A DNA stretch of 42,703 bases. Origin: Paraburkholderia sp. Lineage in GTDB: Bacteria > Pseudomonadota > Gammaproteobacteria > Burkholderiales > Burkholderiaceae. Below, piece after piece: positions 34,924 to 42,703 of this stretch. The notes under the pieces are model-generated. The model was not told the origin of the DNA, did not search any database, and saw nothing but the letters and a program-made list of their open reading frames with translations. The stretch's first letter is position 1, and every line of letters begins with the position of its first letter. The DNA lies in contig JAITTX010000007.1 in NCBI GenBank assembly GCA_031286755.1, forward strand, positions 1-42,703, given 5' to 3'. A program made the translations under genes and the position numbers.

Positions 34924-35982
34924 ATGTCTGCGTCCCCCTGTGTGCGTCATGTGGTTTTTGCAGTCGCGCCCGATCTCGTGCTGCTCGACGCCTGCGGGCC
35001 CGTCGAGGCGTTCTGGCGGGCCGAATTGTCGATGCGCGCGGAGCGGGCCGCCACGGCGCCGATTTCCGCCCAGTCCGCCAAGCTCTCCGCTTGCGCCGAT
35101 TCCGCCGTCCACTGCGCCTACCGCGTCACGCTCGCTTCGGCGGCGGGCGGCGTGCTGCCCACGTTCGCGGGCCTGCCGGTCGTCACCGAGCGGCTCGACG
35201 CGCTCGACACCGCCGCTATCGACACGCTGATCGTCCCGGGCGTCCCCATCGACGACGCGACGGTGCTGCAGCCCGAGCTCGTCGCGTGGATCGCCGCAGC
35301 CGCGCCGCGCGCGCGGCGGGTCGCCTCGGTCTGCACCGGCGCGTTCTACCTTGCCGCAGCGGGCCTGCTCGACGGTCGCCGCGCCACCACGCACTGGCGC
35401 AACGCGGCGCAACTCGCGCGCCGCTTTCCGCAGGTGAGCGTCGACCCCGAGCCGATTTTCGTGCGCGACGAGCGCGACGGCCGCGTAGTGTGGACTTCGG
35501 CGGGCGTGACGGTCGGCATCGATCTCGCGCTCGCGCTGATCGAGGAGGACTGCGGCCACGCGGTGGCCATGCATGCCGCGCGCCGGCTCGTGGTGTTCAT
35601 GAAGCGCCCGGGCGGCCAGTTGCAGTTCAGCGAGGCGCTGGAGGCGCAAAGCGCGGCGGGCGGCGCCTTCGACGCGCTGCATGGCTGGATGGCCGGGAAC
35701 CTGCACGCGGAGCTGAGCGTCGAGCGTCTCGCCGAAGCGGCGCGCATGAGCCCGCGCACCTTCGCGCGGCGCTATGTGGGGGCGGTGGGGCGCACGCCCG
35801 CGCGCACGGTCGCGGCCATGCGCGTGGAAGCCGCGGCGCACGCGCTCGCGCAGTCGCGCCTGAGCGTCAAGCGCATTGCCGCGGACTGCGGCTTCGGCAC
35901 CGAGCAGAATTTGCGGCGCGCGTTCGAGCGGCGCTATGGCGTGCTGCCGCTCGACTACCGGGCGCGGTTTGCCGCAGCCTGA
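34924..35982 (+). CDS. GlxA-family transcriptional regulator (DJ-1/PfpI-like plus AraC HTH)
   Basis: Regulator of 352 residues. The N-terminal DJ-1/PfpI-like domain (about 5-200) shows VVFAVAPDLVLLDACGPVEA, DTLIVPG and the nucleophile-elbow region VCTGAFYLAAAGLLDGRRAT with TTHW. The C-terminal AraC domain (about 245-345) has two helix-turn-helix units: VERLAEAARMSPRTFARRY and VKRIAADCGFGTEQNLRRAF, then LPLDYRARF. Members often control amino acid, choline or carnitine catabolism; the target here is unknown. No clear ribosome-binding site; the ATG is preferred by homology, as MSASPCVRHVVFAV aligns with the domain start. Confidence 0.9.
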   Translation: MSASPCVRHVVFAVAPDLVLLDACGPVEAFWRAELSMRAERAATAPISAQSAKLSACADSAVHCAYRVTLASAAGGVLPTFAGLPVVTERLDALDTAAIDTLIVPGVPIDDATVLQPELVAWIAAAAPRARRVASVCTGAFYLAAAGLLDGRRATTHWRNAAQLARRFPQVSVDPEPIFVRDERDGRVVWTSAGVTVGIDLALALIEEDCGHAVAMHAARRLVVFMKRPGGQLQFSEALEAQSAAGGAFDALHGWMAGNLHAELSVERLAEAARMSPRTFARRYVGAVGRTPARTVAAMRVEAAAHALAQSRLSVKRIAADCGFGTEQNLRRAFERRYGVLPLDYRARFAAA

Positions 35983-36084
35983 GCGCGCCGCGGCGTGCCA
36001 GGCGGCGCGGGGACGCGCTCAGGTTGCACTCAGGTTGCCCTCAGGCGGCGCCGGTCCGCGTGCATGGCGGGCAAACGCATGCGC

Positions 36085-36117
36085 TTGACTGCGTATGACA
36101 TACGGCACTCGTATAAT
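36085..36117 (+). promoter_or_regulatory. Promoter with embedded palindrome before the thioesterase gene
   Basis: TTGACT (36085-36090) and TATAAT (36112-36117) are 21 bp apart, too long for ideal use. Between them lies CGTATGACATACG (36092-36104), a perfect 6-bp inverted repeat around one base. A repressor or a DNA-distorting activator of MerR type could use such a layout. Confidence 0.5.
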
Positions 36118-36177
36118 CGGCTGCACCCTATAACAACGCCTTTTTAGCCAGGCGCATCCCCCACGAGCGGAGCCACC

Positions 36178-36681
36178 ATGAGTACGCCTTCCCAGCCGCT
36201 GGACCGTTCGGAAACGACGTTCCGCTTTCTCGCCGAGCCGACTTCAGTGAACTTCGGCGGCAAAGTCCACGGCGGCGCCTTGATGAAATGGATCGACGAA
36301 ACCGCCTACGCCTGCGCCGCCGTCTGGTCGGGCCGCTACTGCGTGACGGTGAGCGTGGGCAACATCCGCTTTCGCCGGCCGATTCTCGTCGGCAACATGG
36401 TCGAGCTGCGCGCGCGCGTGGTGGCCACGGGCCGCACCTCGATGCACATCCACATCACCGTGCACGCGGGCGACCCGAAGAGCGGCCAGTTGCGTCTCAC
36501 CACCGATTGCCTGATCGTGTTCGTGGCCGTCGACGAAAACGGCAACCCGATACCCGTGCCGACCTTCGTGCCGGAAACCGACGAGCAAAAGCGCCTCGCG
36601 AAATATGCGCTCGACGTGAAGGAAGCGCTCGATGCGATCGTCGACCTGAAGCCCGAGGAAGTGGCGAAAGGCCGGGTCTGA
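36178..36681 (+). CDS. Acyl-CoA thioesterase, hotdog fold (YciA-like)
   Basis: Cytoplasmic thioesterase of 167 residues that hydrolyses acyl-CoA to free acid and CoA. Hotdog motifs: NFGGKVHGGALMKWIDETAY (the FGG-x-HGG-x-x-M-x-W-x-D region with the active Asp), VGNIRFRRPILVGNMVELRA and TDCLIVFVAVDENGNPIPVP. GGAG lies 6 nt before ATG 36178. It converges closely with fumC: 17 bp separate the two stop codons. Chain-length preference cannot be deduced. Confidence 0.93.
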   Translation: MSTPSQPLDRSETTFRFLAEPTSVNFGGKVHGGALMKWIDETAYACAAVWSGRYCVTVSVGNIRFRRPILVGNMVELRARVVATGRTSMHIHITVHAGDPKSGQLRLTTDCLIVFVAVDENGNPIPVPTFVPETDEQKRLAKYALDVKEALDAIVDLKPEEVAKGRV

Positions 36682-36682
36682 T

Positions 36683-36712
36683 CTTATTTCTTCAGCGCTT
36701 ATTTCTTCAACG
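36683..36712. repeat. 15-bp tandem duplication of the fumC 3' end
   Basis: CTTATTTCTTCAGCG and CTTATTTCTTCAACG stand side by side and differ in one base. On the minus strand each copy reads Leu-Lys-Lys-stop, so the last codons of fumC are duplicated in frame after the real stop. Confidence 0.85.
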
Positions 36713-38108
36713 TGCCCACCATGTCGGCGGGCTTGACCCATTCGTCGAACTGCTGTTCGCTCACATGGCCGAGCGCGAGCGCGGCCGCCTTGAGCGTCGT
36801 GCCTTCCTTGTGCGCCTTCTTGGCGATCTGCGCGGCCTTGTCGTAGCCGATGTGCGGATTGAGCGCCGTGACCAGCATGAGCGACTCGTTGAGCAGCGTG
36901 TCGATGCGCGCGCGGTTGGGCTCGATGCCCACCGCGCAGTGATCGTTGAAGGAGAGCGCGCCGTCCGCTAGCAGGCGGATCGATTGCAGCACGTTGTGCG
37001 CGATCATCGGGCGAAACACGTTCAGTTCGAAATTGCCGCTCGCGCCGCCCACGTTCACGGCCACGTCGTTGCCGAACACCTGGCAGCAGAGCATCGTTAA
37101 TGCTTCGGATTGCGTAGGATTCACCTTGCCCGGCATGATCGAGCTGCCCGGCTCGTTTTCCGGGATCGAGAGCTCGCCGAGACCGCAGCGCGGACCGCTC
37201 GCGAGCCAGCGGATGTCGTTGGCGATCTTCATGAGGCTCGCCGCCACGGTCTTGAGCGCGCCGTGCGCGAACACGAGCGCGTCGGCGGCGGCCATCACCT
37301 CGAACTTGTTGGGCGCGGTGACGAAGGGCACGCCCGTGAGTTTCGCGATGGTCTCGGCCACCTTCTGCGCGAACTGTGGGTGCGCGTTCAAGCCCGTGCC
37401 CACGGCAGTGCCGCCTTGCGCGAGTTCATAGAGATGGGGCAGCGTGGACTCCACGTGCCGGATGCCCTGGTCGAGCTGCGCGACGTAGCCCGAGAATTCC
37501 TGGCCGAGCGTGAGCGGCGTGGCGTCCTGCAGATGGGTGCGGCCGATCTTCACGATGTCGGCGAACTGCTTCGACTTCGCTGCGAGCGTGTCGCGCAGCG
37601 TCTTCAGCGCGGGCAGCAGATGCTTGACGATGCCGTAGGCGGCGGCCACGTGCATCGCGGTGGGGAACACGTCGTTGGACGACTGGCCGCGATTGACGTC
37701 GTCGTTCGGATGCACCTTGCGCGCCTCGCCGCGCTCGCCGCCCAGGATCTCGCTCGCGCGGTTCGCAATCACCTCGTTGAGGTTCATGTTGGTTTGCGTG
37801 CCGGAGCCCGTTTGCCAGACCGCGAGCGGGAACTCGCCGGGGTGCTTGCCTTCGATGATCTCGTCGGCGGCCGCGATGATCGCGTGTGCCTTGGTCTCGT
37901 CGAGCACGCCGAGCGAGAGATTCACTTCGGCGGCGGCGCGCTTGATCGTGGCGAGCGCGGTGATGAGCTCGGGCGACTGCTTCTCGCTCGAGATGCGAAA
38001 GTTCTGCAGGGAGCGCTGCGTCTGCGCGCCCCAGAGCTGCGCGGCGGGCACGGCGATCTCGCCGAACGTGTCGCGCTCCATTCTGACGTTCTCGTGGCTG
38101 GCGGTCAT
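36699..38108 (-). CDS. fumC: Class II fumarate hydratase
   Basis: Iron-independent, oxygen-stable fumarase of 469 residues in the TCA cycle (fumarate to L-malate). Motifs: [55 protein letters not shown] and the superfamily signature [13 protein letters not shown] with the flexible active-site loop. The C-terminus ends VGTLKK. ATG 38108 has GGAG 8 nt upstream. Downstream it meets the thioesterase gene; the last codons are duplicated just past the stop. Confidence 0.97.
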   Translation of the reverse strand: MTASHENVRMERDTFGEIAVPAAQLWGAQTQRSLQNFRISSEKQSPELITALATIKRAAAEVNLSLGVLDETKAHAIIAAADEIIEGKHPGEFPLAVWQTGSGTQTNMNLNEVIANRASEILGGERGEARKVHPNDDVNRGQSSNDVFPTAMHVAAAYGIVKHLLPALKTLRDTLAAKSKQFADIVKIGRTHLQDATPLTLGQEFSGYVAQLDQGIRHVESTLPHLYELAQGGTAVGTGLNAHPQFAQKVAETIAKLTGVPFVTAPNKFEVMAAADALVFAHGALKTVAASLMKIANDIRWLASGPRCGLGELSIPENEPGSSIMPGKVNPTQSEALTMLCCQVFGNDVAVNVGGASGNFELNVFRPMIAHNVLQSIRLLADGALSFNDHCAVGIEPNRARIDTLLNESLMLVTALNPHIGYDKAAQIAKKAHKEGTTLKAAALALGHVSEQQFDEWVKPADMVGTLKK

Positions 38109-38266
38109 GGTGACACTCCGATGGTGGATGCGGCGCGCGCGCCGAAGCGCGGCGCGTCATGCATGCGTGACATAGGTGACGGGTTCAGGGGCCGACGCCG
38201 CGGCGCTGCATGGGGCTGCGGGCCGGGACACGCGGCGCGCCATCCCTGCGCGCGCCGGAGCGGGCC

Positions 38267-39919
38267 TCACAACTGGCTGTCGACCGGCAACAGCAAGAAT
38301 AGCCCGGTTAGCACATTCCTGTAGAAACCCGCGCCGGGATCGAGGTTGTAGGTGCGCATCATGCCGTCCTCCTCGTCGGTCCACACGAGCGGCGACGAAA
38401 TCGGGGTGCCGCGCAGCGACGCGAGCTGCGCGGGCGTCGCGAGCGTGACGCGATAGCTCACCTTCGGTGAAGTCGCGAACTTGAAGATGCCGGCCACTTC
38501 GCGCGCGATCGGCGGGCTTTCTATCGCGAGCGCGAGTTCCGTGTTGAGGTTGGCCGAGCGCGGATCGAGATTGAGCGAGCCGATTACGAGCGTGCTTTCG
38601 TCGATCACGTAGGCCTTCGCGTGCAGGCTCGCGCGCGAGTGCGAGCCCATCATGGGCAGGCGCCGCAAGCCCGTGCGCTCGGGCTGGGTGGACTTGAACT
38701 CGTAGAGTTCGGCGCCGGCTTTGAGCATCGGCACGCGGTAGGGGCTGTAGCCGGCCTGCACGGCGACGGCGTCGGTGGCCGCGAGCGAGTTGGTGAGGAT
38801 CGCCACGCGCACGCCGCGCGCCGTGAGCGCGCGAATGGCCTGCACGCCCGCGTCGTGCGGCACGAAATACGGCGAGACGATCAGCACGCTGCTTTGCGCG
38901 TGATTCAGGCGATCGAGCAGGGAGCGCATTGCGTCGCCCATCTGGCCGCGCTCGGTGCCCGAGATTTTTTCCGGCGCGTCGGCCACGAATTGCCACTTCG
39001 CCCAGGTCAGGCCGAGCTCGTCGCGCGCGATCTGCTGGGCGAGCGGCGTGGCGTTGAGCGGCTTCGCGTTGTACGGGTCGGCGTTCTTGCGCCAGTGCGC
39101 GCGCAGGTCGTCGCGCGCCGCGTCGAGATCGCGCGGATCGAACTTCTGATGATTGAGCACGCTCAGCGGGTACGACACGCTGCTGTTCCAGTAGTCGTCG
39201 AAGCTCGCCGAGACGCTCGCGGCGATCGGCCCCGCCGTGAGCACGTCGAGGTCGCGGAACTGCAGCGTCTCGCTCGCGCTGAAGTATTCGTCGCCGAGAT
39301 TGCGCCCGCCCACGATCGCGAGTTCGTTATCGACGATCGTCGCCTTGTTGTGCATGCGGCGCGTGAACTGGTCGACGTTCGTGAAGAAGTTGCGCGTGCG
39401 CGCGAACATGCTCTCGTTCGGGCTGCCATACGGATTGAACACGCGGATCTGGATGTTCGGATGGCTGTTGAGCGCCGCCATCAGACGGTCGATGTCGTGG
39501 AAGTTCAGGTCGTCGACGAGCATGCGCACGTGCACGCCGCGATCGGCCGCATACAGCGCCGAGCCGAGCAACAGCTTGCCGGTGGTGTCCTCGTTGGCGA
39601 TGTAGTACTGCATGTCGAGGGTTTTCGTCGCCGCGCGCGCGAGCGCGATGCGCATCTGCAGCGAGTCGGTGCCGGTGGCGAGCAGGCGAAAGCCCGATTC
39701 ATCCGGGTGCGCGGCCTCGGGCCCGGCTAGCGCGACGCCAAGCGGCGTGGCGCCAGCCTCGGAGGCCGGCAGGGCGCTGGAGTTCGCGCGCGGGAACGAC
39801 GTGGCCGGCGGGCGCGTTGCGCAGGCCGCGAGCAGCGTGACGCTCAGGAGCGCAAGCAGCGGAAACAACGGACGCCGGGCGCGCGTGGCGGCGCGGCTCT
39901 GAACGGTATGCGCGGACAA
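38267..39919 (-). CDS. Phospholipase D-family lipoprotein (cardiolipin synthase C-like)
   Basis: Phosphatidyltransferase-like protein of 550 residues with two HKD motifs: HNKATIVDNELAIVGGRN and HAKAYVIDESTLVIGSLN. The N-terminus has a lipoprotein signal (LFPLLALLSVTLLAAC, lipobox LAAC), so it is probably membrane-anchored on the outside. This matches the ClsC/YmdC-type group; whether it makes cardiolipin or acts as a phospholipase is not certain. The start is TTG at 39919 with GGAGAGGAG just upstream, the only ribosome-binding site in range. Same strand as fumC, 158 bp upstream of it. Confidence 0.9.
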   Translation of the reverse strand: MSAHTVQSRAATRARRPLFPLLALLSVTLLAACATRPPATSFPRANSSALPASEAGATPLGVALAGPEAAHPDESGFRLLATGTDSLQMRIALARAATKTLDMQYYIANEDTTGKLLLGSALYAADRGVHVRMLVDDLNFHDIDRLMAALNSHPNIQIRVFNPYGSPNESMFARTRNFFTNVDQFTRRMHNKATIVDNELAIVGGRNLGDEYFSASETLQFRDLDVLTAGPIAASVSASFDDYWNSSVSYPLSVLNHQKFDPRDLDAARDDLRAHWRKNADPYNAKPLNATPLAQQIARDELGLTWAKWQFVADAPEKISGTERGQMGDAMRSLLDRLNHAQSSVLIVSPYFVPHDAGVQAIRALTARGVRVAILTNSLAATDAVAVQAGYSPYRVPMLKAGAELYEFKSTQPERTGLRRLPMMGSHSRASLHAKAYVIDESTLVIGSLNLDPRSANLNTELALAIESPPIAREVAGIFKFATSPKVSYRVTLATPAQLASLRGTPISSPLVWTDEEDGMMRTYNLDPGAGFYRNVLTGLFLLLPVDSQL

Positions 39920-40273
39920 TCGGATTCTCCTCTCCTGTCGACCAGAGTTAGTGCTTCAGCCCCATGCAAGGCTCCTGGTCTGATCCCATGCTTCGCGGTC
40001 GACCAGAGTGAGCGCGAAGCGCGTGACTCCAGTTCCTTGCGAAGCTGTCGGCGCTGCGGCGTCCCCAATGGTTCGCTTACGTCGTGCGCCTTGTGCCGCC
40101 GATTCTATCGGGAAGCGGCGCCGAGCGGCACGCCCGTTTCGCGCGTGGCCGGCCGCGTATGCGCCCAGGCAACGACCATCAAGACATGCGGCAGGCCTCA
40201 TTTCATGCCGGCTGGAAACGTCGGCCTGCGCGCTCGCCGCACACTGCATCCATCACGAACCGTGGAGAGAGCG
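39920..40273. other. Divergent region with near-perfect direct repeats
   Basis: The 354-bp gap between the PLD-family gene and the DUF2917 gene contains two 18-bp copies at 39937-39954 and 39998-40015 (GTCGACCAGAGTTAGTGC and GTCGACCAGAGTGAGCGC) 61 bp apart, and CCCATGC twice between them. The rest shows nothing I can name. The repeats could be operator sites for the divergent pair. Confidence 0.5.
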
Positions 40274-40696
40274 ATGGATCGGATCATGCAAGCGAGCGTT
40301 GCCGGAGCGCAGACGCGGCGCGAGGAACTGCGGATCGCACGCGGCAACTGCCGCCTCGTGCGCCGGGCGTCGGGCGGCGTCCTGGGCGCGGTCGAAGGGC
40401 GCGTGTTGATGACTGTGGAAGGCGACGCGCAGGACTATTGGCTCGAGCCGGGCGAAGCACTGCCGTTCGCGCCCGGCGAACGGGTGTGGATCGGCGGATG
40501 GGACGAGGCGGTGTGCTGCGAGGTGTGCACGCCGTGCGCGTCGTGGGGCGAACGGCGCGCGCTCGTCCTGCCCGGCTGGCTCGCGCGTTGGGTGGTGCCT
40601 TGGGTGGCGCCTTGGGTGGAGCGTTTGGCTGCGGGTTTAGCGGCGCGCACGCTCAAGCACCCCGGGCGTGTGCGCCTGAGGGCGCTGCGTGGGTGA
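40274..40696 (+). CDS. DUF2917 domain-containing protein
   Basis: Small protein of 140 residues with unknown function. The core (about 15-85, ELRIARGNCRLVRRASGG, then GRVLMTVEGDAQDYWLEPGE and FAPGERVWIGGWDEAVCCEV) is a cupin-like beta fold typical of DUF2917, common in Burkholderiales. A Trp/Leu-rich stretch (LPGWLARWVVPWVAPWVERL) suggests an amphipathic helix near the C-terminus. GGAGAGA precedes ATG 40274; the open frame starting at 39908 is not coding upstream of that. Convergent with the transporter gene. Confidence 0.78.
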   Translation: MDRIMQASVAGAQTRREELRIARGNCRLVRRASGGVLGAVEGRVLMTVEGDAQDYWLEPGEALPFAPGERVWIGGWDEAVCCEVCTPCASWGERRALVLPGWLARWVVPWVAPWVERLAAGLAARTLKHPGRVRLRALRG

Positions 40697-40727
40697 GGCC
40701 GGACGTGGCAAATACGCTCGCCATGAC

Positions 40728-40756
40728 CGGCCCGGGGGCGTTGGTCACCCGGGCCG
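40728..40756. terminator. GC-rich hairpin between convergent genes
   Basis: A 9-bp perfect stem (CGGCCCGGG / CCCGGGCCG) with an 11-nt loop lies between the DUF2917 gene and the transporter gene. No clear T-run; a probable terminator. Confidence 0.5.
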
Positions 40757-40781
40757 CGCGTCTGGCAACACGGCCGGGTGC

Positions 40782-41768
40782 TTATCCGCGCCGGGTAGCC
40801 GATGTTCCGGCGTTCGCGGCAGCCGCGCTGCGCGCTTCGTCCGCATCGCGCTCGCTGCCGCGCGCCGGCTTGCCGGCCCAGTAGCCCGCGAGCAGCGACC
40901 CCGAGAGGTTGTGCCACACCGAGAACAGCGCGCCGGGCAGCGCGGCGAGCGGCGAGAAGTAGAGCTTGCCGAGCGTCGCCGCGAGGCCCGAGTTCTGCAT
41001 GCCCACTTCGATGGCGAGCGTGCGGCACACGGATTCGTCGAAGCCGAGCAGGCGCCCGCCCCAGTAGCCGCCCAGCAGGCCGATGCCGTTGTGCAGCACC
41101 ACGCCGAGCGCCACGAGCGGGCCCACCGTGGCAATGCTCGCGTGCGTGCCACCCACCACGGCCGCGATGATCGCGAGGATCGAGACCATCGAGACGAGCG
41201 GCAGGATCGGCTCCACGCGCCGCACGAGGGCGCCCGCGAGACGGTTCACGACGAGGCCGGCGGCGATCGGCAGCGCGACGATCTGCAGGATGCTCATGAG
41301 CATGCCGTGCACGTCGACGACGATCGAGGCGTCCACGTACAAGCGCGTGAGGAGCGGCGTGGCGAACACGCCCACGAGCGTCGAGAGCGCGCTGATCGTC
41401 ACGGAAAGCGCCACGTCGCCGCGCGCGAGATAGATCATCACGTTCGAGGCCGTGCCGCTCGCCACGCTGCCCACCAGCACCATGCCGGCGGTGAGGTCGG
41501 GCGGCATGTGCAGCGCGTGGGCGATGACCCACGCGGCCAGCGGCATCACCAGATAGTGCAGGACGATGCCGGCGAGCACGGGCGCGGGCCGCGTGAAGAC
41601 ACGCTGGAAGTCGGCGAACGAGAGCGTCACGCCCATCGCCAGCATGATGATCATCAGGAGCGTCGTGACGTGCGGCGTGACGGGCGCGACAACGCCCGGA
41701 TTGAAATAGGCGAACAGCGAGACGAGGACGGCCCAGAGCGGGAACAGTCGGGTGATCGGGGCAAGCAT
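40782..41768 (-). CDS. Bile acid:sodium symporter (BASS)-family transporter
   Basis: Inner-membrane transporter of 328 residues with about ten spans. Diagnostic stretches are [40 protein letters not shown] (the conserved discontinuous-helix motif that binds sodium) and [20 protein letters not shown] (the second crossover motif). Bacterial members move organic anions such as pantoate (PanS) or pyruvate with sodium; the substrate here is unknown. ATG 41768 ([15 protein letters not shown]) is preferred over 41861, whose added residues look unstructured. The C-terminus is Ala/Arg/Asp-rich and cytoplasmic. Confidence 0.9.
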   Translation of the reverse strand: MLAPITRLFPLWAVLVSLFAYFNPGVVAPVTPHVTTLLMIIMLAMGVTLSFADFQRVFTRPAPVLAGIVLHYLVMPLAAWVIAHALHMPPDLTAGMVLVGSVASGTASNVMIYLARGDVALSVTISALSTLVGVFATPLLTRLYVDASIVVDVHGMLMSILQIVALPIAAGLVVNRLAGALVRRVEPILPLVSMVSILAIIAAVVGGTHASIATVGPLVALGVVLHNGIGLLGGYWGGRLLGFDESVCRTLAIEVGMQNSGLAATLGKLYFSPLAALPGALFSVWHNLSGSLLAGYWAGKPARGSERDADEARSAAAANAGTSATRRG

Positions 41769-42265
41769 GAGTGGGTGGTCCGTGAGCGGGGCGTTATTGG
41801 GGTGTTTCCGGGGTGTTCTCGATGAGACGGCCGGGGCGCCGGGTGCCGCTGCCATATCCACGATGCCGCGCCGCCGCCGTGCCGACGCGCGCGTGCCGAC
41901 GCGCGCGGGGTGCGGGGTGCTTCATGGCGGTGTCGTGGCTGTGGCGGATGGGCCGGCTGGCCCGTGGTGCGTCGTGCGCGGCCGGGGTGGCCGGCATGGC
42001 TGCGCGCACACCTGTCGGCGTGCGCCTGGCTGCCGTTGCCGGCGAACGGATGCATCGGCATCGAATCCGGCCCCGGGCAACGGGGTGAGCGCTTTTCTGC
42101 CTTCGTGGGGCGGACGGCGGGCGGTGCCAGCCCGCTATTTTAACCGTGCGCTTAACGCACCGCTCGGGGTGCCTTGACGGCGTTCTGGTTGGTGCGCTTG
42201 TTGGTGCACTTGTGAGCGCCGTGCGGCGATGCTCTTGCATCCCGCTATGACGCCCGCGCGCAGCC
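41769..42265. other. Intergenic region, no gene seen
   Basis: Nearly 500 bp without a supported gene between two leftward genes. It has short tandem repeats: GTGCCGACGCGCGC twice in a row near 41879, and GTTGGTGCGCTT/GTTGGTGCACTT near 42187-42211. TTAAAATA on the minus strand near 42133-42140 may be part of a promoter for the transporter gene, but no good -35 was found. Confidence 0.4.
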
Positions 42266-42703
42266 TCAGCCCGCGTGCGCCGCCTCGATTTGCACGCGCC
42301 GGCTCATGCGGTGAAAACGCCACGTCATGAACGCGGCCACGCTCGCGAGCCCGGCCGCGAGCCCCCACCAGAGCCCGAGCGCGCCCATGCCGAAATGGAA
42401 CGCGAGCGCATAGCCGACCGGAAAGCCGATGCCCCAATAGCCGAGCGTCGCGGCAACCATCGGAATGCGCGTGTCCTTCAGGCCGCGCAGGCAGCCGGAG
42501 CCCACTGTCTGCATGCCGTCGACGATCTGGAACAGGGCCGCCACACCGAGCAGCGACGCCGCGAGCGCGACGGTTTGCGCGTTGGCCGGGTCGTCGAGGT
42601 GCAGGTAGAGCCCGACGATCCAGTGCGGCGCGAGCACCATCACGAGCGCCGACATCGACATGAAGCCCACGCCCAGCGCCAGCGCGACGAAGCCCGCATG
42701 GCG
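42266..42703 (-). CDS. MATE-family efflux transporter, C-terminal part (5' end outside window)
   Basis: C-terminal 145 residues of a multidrug and toxin extrusion-type antiporter. The frame is open to the window edge, so the start lies further right. Visible membrane segments include FMSMSALVMVLAPHWIVGLY, VALAASLLGVAALFQIVDG, GYWGIGFPVGYALAF and GLWWGLAAGLASVAAFMTW; the motif QIVDGMQTVGSGCLRGLKDT with RIPM is the family's conserved C-lobe signature. It exports cationic compounds in exchange for Na+ or H+ (family knowledge). It ends with RRVQIEAAHAG. Confidence 0.88.
   Translation of the reverse strand, partial: RHAGFVALALGVGFMSMSALVMVLAPHWIVGLYLHLDDPANAQTVALAASLLGVAALFQIVDGMQTVGSGCLRGLKDTRIPMVAATLGYWGIGFPVGYALAFHFGMGALGLWWGLAAGLASVAAFMTWRFHRMSRRVQIEAAHAG

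Noticed and set aside
1..42703. CRISPR arrays, insertion sequences, tRNA or rRNA genes
   Set aside because: I looked for regular spaced repeats, transposase-like frames with terminal repeats, and tRNA-like cloverleaf 3' ends and found none that hold up.

Overview
The window is high-GC chromosomal DNA. Protein sequences and gene order (rpsP-rimM-trmD-rplS followed by a NUDIX CoA pyrophosphatase and an AmpE-like membrane protein; M48 protease-rsgA; mog-yjgA next to pmbA) point to a betaproteobacterium of the Burkholderiaceae, most like Paraburkholderia or Caballeronia. Assignment below family level is inference. I saw no tRNA, rRNA, insertion sequence, prophage or CRISPR array. Both ends cut a gene: an acyl-CoA dehydrogenase on the left and a MATE transporter on the right.

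Layout. 1-6.6 kb: acyl-CoA dehydrogenase; D-amino-acid dehydrogenase dadA divergent from an Lrp-type regulator; a SplB-like radical SAM gene behind a near-consensus LexA box set in a 23-bp perfect inverted repeat; a TM2-domain membrane protein; a sorbosone-dehydrogenase-like periplasmic enzyme. 6.6-18.5 kb: housekeeping block for ribosome and tRNA maturation (rpsP, rimM, trmD, rplS, rsgA, yjgA), RNA turnover (orn), molybdopterin (mog), protein quality control (Ste24-type M48 protease, pmbA) and folate (folA).

18.6-29.0 kb is the most interesting part. A leftward operon encodes two small secreted proteins, two secreted proteins that each carry three copies of a GxxxVNxxAGxxNxxxN-type repeat, a C39-family peptidase, a FapE-like secreted protein, a coiled-coil plus beta-barrel outer-membrane protein and a sigma-54 activator. 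The order matches the Pseudomonas functional-amyloid (Fap) operon in its B-C-D-E-F part. The activator start codon overlaps the barrel stop codon (TGATG), a paralogous activator is transcribed divergently from the head of the operon, and a good -24/-12 promoter lies just before the first gene. The likely reading is a self-regulated, sigma-54-dependent extracellular amyloid or adhesin system that differs from the described fap operons in its leading genes, its Ser/Thr/Asn/His-rich major subunit and its regulator pair.

29-42.7 kb: a 657-bp stretch without a convincing gene that holds a 9-bp minisatellite; thyA; a large secreted FecR-domain protein with a Pro/Gln repeat tail; an ArsR-type regulator; a 44-residue lipoprotein candidate ending in a porin-like strand; a GlxA-type AraC regulator; an acyl-CoA thioesterase; fumC; a phospholipase D-family lipoprotein; a DUF2917 protein; a bile-acid/sodium symporter-family transporter; and a partial MATE transporter.
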